This document shows positions 15,005 to 19,211 of a stretch of DNA of 19,211 nt, in pieces (within the stretch, counting starts at the first letter, position 1; the number at the start of each line of letters is the position of its first letter). The notes beneath the pieces are model-generated. The model worked only from the letters and a program-made list of their open reading frames with translations. It did no database searches and was not told where the DNA came from. The DNA comes from JAWXVE01 sp044425575 (GTDB taxonomy: Bacteria; Bacillota; Clostridia; Lachnospirales; Lachnospiraceae). A program made the translations under genes and the position numbers. The stretch spans positions 1-19,211 of the forward strand of contig JAWXVE010000043.1 in NCBI GenBank assembly GCA_044425575.1, given 5' to 3'.

Positions 15005-16916
15005 AAGAATCGAATGAAGTGGAAAGATATTCCCAATCTTCATAGAGTTGTTCTAGTTGTAATGTAAGTGATTCTTGTTCCTTTGACAATTCTTGGAGTT
15101 TCGTCACGTCAGTTGCCACATGGGAAAGATTCATTTGTGTGTGAATATCATCTAATTCCAATTCAAGGGTGTGTATTTCTTCTTCGCATTTACGCAAGTC
15201 ATTTTCTTGTTTTCGCAGAAGTGCTTGTTCCTCTTTTTGCGACTTCCAATCTAATTTGCTCTCAGAAGTATTTGCTTTTGCACAGGAACTAGTAGAATCT
15301 AGTCCATTGTGCTCTTTCTTTTTCTCCATGTAATAATCGTAATTTCCAATATAAGGCGATAGAGCTTGTGGCTCTAACTCTAGAATACACTTTGCAGTGC
15401 GATTAATAAAATAGCGATCGTGGGACACATAGAAAATCGTTCCTTCGTATGCATTAATTGCATCTTCTAGAATTTCCTTGGAATAAAGATCTAAGTGATT
15501 AGTAGGTTCATCTAAGATTAAAAAGTTGGCATTTGATAACATGAGTTTTGCTAAACTTACGCGACCACGTTCTCCCCCACTTAAATCTCCAATCTGTTTA
15601 AATACATCATCGCCGCTAAAGAGAAAAGATGCAAGGGTATTGCGAATTTGCGTGTGAGTTAACTTGGGATAATCATTGGAAATTTCTTCAAATATTGTAT
15701 TATGAGAATGAAGAACATTGTGTTCTTGGTCGTAGTAACCAATATGAACATTAGATCCAAGTACAACTTCTCCCATATCTGCACTCTGTAAATCATTGAT
15801 AATCTTGAGAAGTGTAGTTTTCCCTGAACCATTATTGCCAATTAGGGCAGTATGATCGCCTCTCTTTAGTGCAAAAGAAAGGTCTGAAAACAAGGTCATT
15901 TCACCAAAGGACTTTGTAAGATTTGTAACAGATAGCACATCATTTCCACTTAGAAGAGCGGGAGATAAACGCAGTCTCATGTTAGTATCTTCTTCTTGAG
16001 GTTTTTCTAATCGCTCTACTTTATCTAATAATTTCGTGCGGCTTTCTGCACGTTTAATTGATTTTTCTCGATTAAATGAACGTAATTTCTCAATCACATC
16101 CTCTTGGTGTTTTAGTTCTTTTTGTTGATTCAGATAGGCATTTCTCTGGGTAATGCGTAGGTGCTCTTTCTTAAGAGCATAGTCGGAATAATTGCCCCGA
16201 AATACCGTTGCAGTGTGGTGTTCTAGTTCAATCACCTTTTCCGTTACTTTATCAAGAAAATAGCGGTCATGAGACACTAAAATAACACTGCCTTTATAAT
16301 TTTGCAAGTAAGTCTCAAGCCAAGCAATGGAGTTCATATCCAAGTGATTGGTAGGCTCATCTAATAGAATTAAGTTTGGCTTTTGTAAGAGCAATTTACC
16401 TAAGGATACACGTGTTTTCTGTCCACCAGATAGGGTATTTACCAATTTGTGAAACTCTGACTCTTCAAATCCAAGACCTTTTAATACGCCGATTAATTCA
16501 CTTTTATAGAGGTAACCCCCTTTTTGCTCAAATTCATGTGTTAAGTTGGTATAACGTGCTAGAATGTTTTCTAGGCAATCATCATTGGCGTGGTGCATTT
16601 CTTCCTCTAAGGAACGAATGGTATGTTCTAAGGTAATTAAATCCTCTTTTACACTTAATAACTCATCGTATATGGTTGCGTCGCTTGAAGCGGTTGTATG
16701 CTGGGCTAAATAGCCACAGGTAGTATCTTTGGAACAGGTGATTGTGCCAGAGTCAGGTGCAATTTCACCTGTTATTATACGTAATAAAGTAGTTTTACCA
16801 GCACCATTCATACCAATAATGGCAGTTCTTTCACCTTCTTCAATGTGAAAAGAAATATCTTTTAAAATTGGTTGGTCAATAAATGTTTTGGAAATGGATT
16901 GGCATGTTAATATCAT
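14997..16916 (-). CDS. ABC-F family ATPase (YdiF/Uup-like)
   Basis: A soluble twin-ATPase of the ABC-F type, ribosome-associated translation factors that lack membrane domains. ABC1 has Walker A GMNGAGKT (35-42), LSGGQ (162-166) and LLDEPTNHLD (about 184-193). A charged inter-domain linker (about 240-320) follows. ABC2 has GNNGSGKT (360-367), LSGGE (445-449) and LDEPTNHLD (468-476). A C-terminal coiled coil (about 556-632) is Uup/YdiF-like. With the ATG at 16916 it is 639 aa, close to YdiF. The frame stays open to 17006, but that region lies upstream of the promoter at 16963-16991, so longer starts are unlikely; ATG 16928 remains possible, with a weak ribosome binding site in both cases. A housekeeping translation role is likelier than antibiotic resistance, but sequence alone cannot exclude the latter. 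Confidence 0.93.
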   Translation of the reverse strand: MILTCQSISKTFIDQPILKDISFHIEEGERTAIIGMNGAGKTTLLRIITGEIAPDSGTITCSKDTTCGYLAQHTTASSDATIYDELLSVKEDLITLEHTIRSLEEEMHHANDDCLENILARYTNLTHEFEQKGGYLYKSELIGVLKGLGFEESEFHKLVNTLSGGQKTRVSLGKLLLQKPNLILLDEPTNHLDMNSIAWLETYLQNYKGSVILVSHDRYFLDKVTEKVIELEHHTATVFRGNYSDYALKKEHLRITQRNAYLNQQKELKHQEDVIEKLRSFNREKSIKRAESRTKLLDKVERLEKPQEEDTNMRLRLSPALLSGNDVLSVTNLTKSFGEMTLFSDLSFALKRGDHTALIGNNGSGKTTLLKIINDLQSADMGEVVLGSNVHIGYYDQEHNVLHSHNTIFEEISNDYPKLTHTQIRNTLASFLFSGDDVFKQIGDLSGGERGRVSLAKLMLSNANFLILDEPTNHLDLYSKEILEDAINAYEGTIFYVSHDRYFINRTAKCILELEPQALSPYIGNYDYYMEKKKEHNGLDSTSSCAKANTSESKLDWKSQKEEQALLRKQENDLRKCEEEIHTLELELDDIHTQMNLSHVATDVTKLQELSKEQESLTLQLEQLYEDWEYLSTSFDSSN

Positions 16917-16962
16917 AATAATCGTCATCACTTTCTGAAATATAAGGGGGAATCTGATTCGT

Positions 16963-16991
16963 ATTCTACTATATTTATGGAAAATGTGCAA
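16963..16991 (-). promoter_or_regulatory. Sigma-A promoter of the ABC-F gene
   Basis: On the minus strand TTGCAC (16986-16991), a 17-base spacer and TAGAAT (16963-16968). RNA would start near 16956, leaving a leader of about 30-40 bases. This decides against the upstream ATG at 17006. Confidence 0.6.
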
Positions 16992-17018
16992 GTATACTAC
17001 AATCACTAGTGTTTTTGC

Positions 17019-17046
17019 TTGCTTTTTAGGTCTTTTGTGATATAAT
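17019..17046 (+). promoter_or_regulatory. Extended -10 promoter of the topoisomerase genes
   Basis: TTGCTT (17019-17024), a 16-base spacer and a perfect TATAAT (17041-17046) with an extended TGa just before it. It is divergent from the ABC-F promoter, with only 27 bases between the two -35 boxes. The predicted leader is about 90 bases. Confidence 0.7.
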
Positions 17047-17088
17047 TCTCTAGTAAAGTAACATACAAAGCATAAGTGTTATTAAGAC

Positions 17089-17135
17089 AAGGACGCTTTT
17101 AGTAGTCCTTAATACAAGTTAGCATAACTAGCTTG
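17089..17135 (+). promoter_or_regulatory. Two hairpins in the topoisomerase leader
   Basis: Stem 1: AAGGAC (17089-17094) with GTCCTT (17105-17110), 10-base loop. Stem 2: 8 bp including one G-T pair, 17115-17122 with 17128-17135, 5-base loop, ending 8 bases before the start codon. No T run follows either. They could affect initiation, where the Shine-Dalgarno is poor, but no known leader family is recognised. Confidence 0.35.
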
Positions 17136-17143
17136 AGAAAGAG

Positions 17144-19084
17144 ATGGACAGTATTGTGAGTAATCAGAAACAAAGTCAATATGATGCAACAAATATAACA
17201 GTCCTAGAGGGCTTGCAGGCTGTACGTGTACGACCAGGTATGTATATCGGTAGCGTGTCTACAAAAGGGCTAAACCACTTAATCTATGAAATTGTAGATA
17301 ATTCAGTAGATGAACATCTAGCAGGGTATTGCTCTATTATTAAAGTCACCTTAGAAGCAGATGGTTCTGCCACCATAGAAGATAATGGTCGTGGAATTCC
17401 AGTGGAAATGCATGAAAAGGGAATGAGTGCAGAACGACTTGTGTTTACAACCCTCCATGCAGGTGGAAAGTTTGATGGAGATTCTTATAAGACAAGTGGT
17501 GGATTGCATGGAGTAGGTTCTTCGGTGGTAAATGCATTATCACAATATTTACATATTAAGGTGAAGAAGAATGGGTGGATTCATGAAGACCGATACGAAC
17601 GTGGAGAGCCGGTGATTGAATTAATAGATGGATTGCTGCCTACTATAGGCAAGGCACGAGAAACAGGAACTTGGGTGAACTTCTTGCCAGATGATACCAT
17701 ATTTGACAAGATTATATTTCGATCAGAAGATATTAAGAGTCGCCTCCATGAAACAGCATACTTGAATCCTTCCCTTACCATTGAATTTGAAGATAAAAGA
17801 GAAGGGGCGAAGGAACTTTTGACCTTTCACGAAGAAGAAGGGATTGTTGGATTTGTAAAAGACATGAACCGAAAAAGTGAAGCCATTCATGATGTAATTT
17901 ATTTTACAGGAGAAGTATCTGACATATCAGTAGAAATTGCATTCCAATATGTGAATGAATTTCATGAAAATGTATTGGGATTTTGTAATAATATCTATAA
18001 TTCGGAAGGTGGTACACATTTAACAGGGTTTAAGACCATGTTTACCAACATTATTAATACCTATGCCAGAGAGCTTAATATCTTAAAAGACAAAGAGTCC
18101 AACTATACAGGAGCTGATATTCGAAATGGAATTACAGCAATTATCTCCTTAAAACACCCAGATCCTAGATTTGAAGGGCAGACTAAGACCAAGTTAGATA
18201 ACCAAGATGCGACTAAAGTAGTAAGTAAGATAACAAGTGATGAATTAACAAGATTCTTTGATCGTCATGTGGATATATTAAAAGCTGTCATTAGTTGTGC
18301 AGAAAAGGCAGCTAAGATTCGTAAGTCCGAAGAGAAGGCTAAGACCAATTTACTGACAAAGCAGAAATTTTCCTTTGAATCTAATGGAAAGCTATCTAAT
18401 TGCGAATCTAAGGATATTGATAAGTGTGAAATCTTTATCGTAGAGGGAGATTCAGCGGGTGGAAGTGCTAAAAATGCTAGAAACCGTGCTTTTCAGGCGA
18501 TTTTGCCTATTCGAGGAAAGATTCTAAACGTGGAAAAAGCAAGTATTGATAAAATCCTTGCAAATGCAGAGATTAAAGCTATGATTAATGCATTTGGTTG
18601 TGGTTTTTCAGAAGGATATGGAAATGACTTTGATTTATCCAAATTAAGGTACAATAAGATTATCATTATGGCTGATGCTGATGTAGATGGATCTCACATC
18701 TGTACTCTATTACTAACACTCTTTTATCGCTTTATGCCAGAACTAATCTTTGAGGGTCACGTATACATTGCCATGCCTCCCCTTTATAAAGCACTGCCAT
18801 CTAAGGGAAAAGAACGATATTTATACGATGAAAAAGCTTTAGCGGAATATCGGAAGAAGACAAAAAGCACCTTTACTCTACAACGATACAAAGGGCTTGG
18901 AGAAATGGATGCACAGCAATTATGGGAAACCACACTAAATCCTGAGACGCGAATGTTGAAGCAAGTAGAAATAGAAGATGCTAGAATGGCATCTAATGTA
19001 ACGGAAATGTTAATGGGAACCTTAGTTCCACCAAGAAAAGAATTCATCTATAAACATGCTCAAGATGCAATTCTTGATATATAG
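17144..19084 (+). CDS. Type IIA DNA topoisomerase, B subunit (GyrB/ParE)
   Basis: The ATPase and TOPRIM subunit of gyrase or topoisomerase IV; with the A subunit it passes one DNA duplex through another. The GHKL ATPase site shows E49 in YEIVDNSVDE, DNGRGIP (80-86) and GGLHGVGSSVVNALS. The TOPRIM domain shows EGDSAGGSAK (E434) and DADVDGSH (D511, D513, D515), followed by the QRYKGLGEMDAQQLWETT signature. The 646-aa length is typical of Gram-positive enzymes without the E. coli insertion. RGKILNVEKA and DADVDGSHI favour a GyrB-like assignment, but the locus lacks dnaA/recF context, so it may be the cell's second topoisomerase (IV role). Gly/Gln of the usual SAKQGRDR are replaced (SAKNARNR). 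No well-spaced ribosome binding site precedes ATG 17144; GTG 17156 is an alternative start. Confidence 0.93.
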   Translation: MDSIVSNQKQSQYDATNITVLEGLQAVRVRPGMYIGSVSTKGLNHLIYEIVDNSVDEHLAGYCSIIKVTLEADGSATIEDNGRGIPVEMHEKGMSAERLVFTTLHAGGKFDGDSYKTSGGLHGVGSSVVNALSQYLHIKVKKNGWIHEDRYERGEPVIELIDGLLPTIGKARETGTWVNFLPDDTIFDKIIFRSEDIKSRLHETAYLNPSLTIEFEDKREGAKELLTFHEEEGIVGFVKDMNRKSEAIHDVIYFTGEVSDISVEIAFQYVNEFHENVLGFCNNIYNSEGGTHLTGFKTMFTNIINTYARELNILKDKESNYTGADIRNGITAIISLKHPDPRFEGQTKTKLDNQDATKVVSKITSDELTRFFDRHVDILKAVISCAEKAAKIRKSEEKAKTNLLTKQKFSFESNGKLSNCESKDIDKCEIFIVEGDSAGGSAKNARNRAFQAILPIRGKILNVEKASIDKILANAEIKAMINAFGCGFSEGYGNDFDLSKLRYNKIIIMADADVDGSHICTLLLTLFYRFMPELIFEGHVYIAMPPLYKALPSKGKERYLYDEKALAEYRKKTKSTFTLQRYKGLGEMDAQQLWETTLNPETRMLKQVEIEDARMASNVTEMLMGTLVPPRKEFIYKHAQDAILDI

Positions 19085-19101
19085 AATAGGAGTGGGATTA
19101 T

Positions 19102-19211
19102 ATGCAACAGATGAATTATGATACCAATATTATTCGTACAGACTACGCAGAAGTCATGCAAAAGTCGTATATTGACTATGCCATGAGTGTAATTGTAGCA
19201 AGAGCCCTTCC
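19102..19211 (+). CDS. Type IIA DNA topoisomerase, A subunit (GyrA/ParC), 5' end only
   Basis: The DNA-cleaving partner of the preceding gene, cut off by the window edge after 36 codons. The visible N-terminus contains RTDYAEVMQKSYIDYAMSVI followed by VARALP, the conserved opening of GyrA and ParC; the catalytic Tyr lies outside. AGGAG lies 9 bases before the ATG at 19102; ATG 19111 is an in-frame alternative. It begins 17 bases after the B-subunit stop, so the two are cotranscribed. Whether it is GyrA or ParC depends on the C-terminal domain, which is not visible. Confidence 0.92.
   Translation, partial: MQQMNYDTNIIRTDYAEVMQKSYIDYAMSVIVARAL

Noticed and set aside
15068..15292. Plus-strand ORF opposite the ABC-F C-terminus
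   Set aside because: A shadow of the coiled-coil coding region with no ribosome binding site; the opposite strand encodes a recognisable protein.
16917..17006. Longer N-terminus for the ABC-F protein
   Set aside because: The extra 30 codons cross the predicted promoter and are not like ABC-F N-termini, which begin close to the MILTCQSISKTF segment.

Overview
The window is AT-rich DNA from a spore-forming, anaerobic low-GC Firmicute. Lachnospiraceae or a related clostridial family is the best guess. The evidence is AGGAG-type ribosome binding sites, a BspA-type leucine-rich-repeat surface protein next to a class B sortase, tiny Gly/Cys-rich spore-type proteins, a clostridial NADP-isocitrate dehydrogenase, and sigma-E/sigma-K-like promoter candidates. 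This placement is inference; no rRNA or other phylogenetic marker is present.

Layout. (1) Positions 1-1272, minus strand: two small hypothetical genes and a Gly/Cys-rich mini-protein gene, separated by a hairpin, with mother-cell sporulation-type promoter candidates. Past the leftmost gene lies a 20-bp direct repeat, one copy of which supplies that gene's stop codon. (2) 1433-8476, plus strand: a cell-surface cluster made of a class B sortase, a 1604-residue LRR protein ending in an NPKTG sorting signal, and a smaller LRR protein with a Glu/Ser-rich acidic tail and no sorting signal. (3) 8560-9480: a short subtilisin-family protease without a signal peptide, with a hairpin that could cover its ribosome binding site. 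(4) 9481-9774: a 294-base gap holding a minus-strand terminator with a possible small RNA, then the icd promoter. (5) 9775-15004: icd followed closely by two tandem paralogous 7-TM/degenerate GGDEF/EAL proteins, predicted cyclic-di-GMP phosphodiesterases. (6) 14997-16916, minus strand: an ABC-F ATPase converging on the second phosphodiesterase gene and sharing an 8-bp stop-codon palindrome with it. (7) 17144 to the end: type IIA topoisomerase B subunit and the first codons of its A subunit.

How they may work together. Regions 2 and 3 look like a surface display module: sortase B would attach the large LRR protein to peptidoglycan, and the second LRR protein may be a membrane-held or secreted partner. 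The c-di-GMP phosphodiesterase pair lies a few kilobases away. In Clostridioides difficile, c-di-GMP controls sortase-anchored adhesins and a protease that releases them, so a functional link is conceivable here, but I see no c-di-GMP riboswitch in the window. The ABC-F and topoisomerase genes look like housekeeping genes driven by divergent promoters. No transposase, prophage, CRISPR array, tRNA or rRNA was seen.
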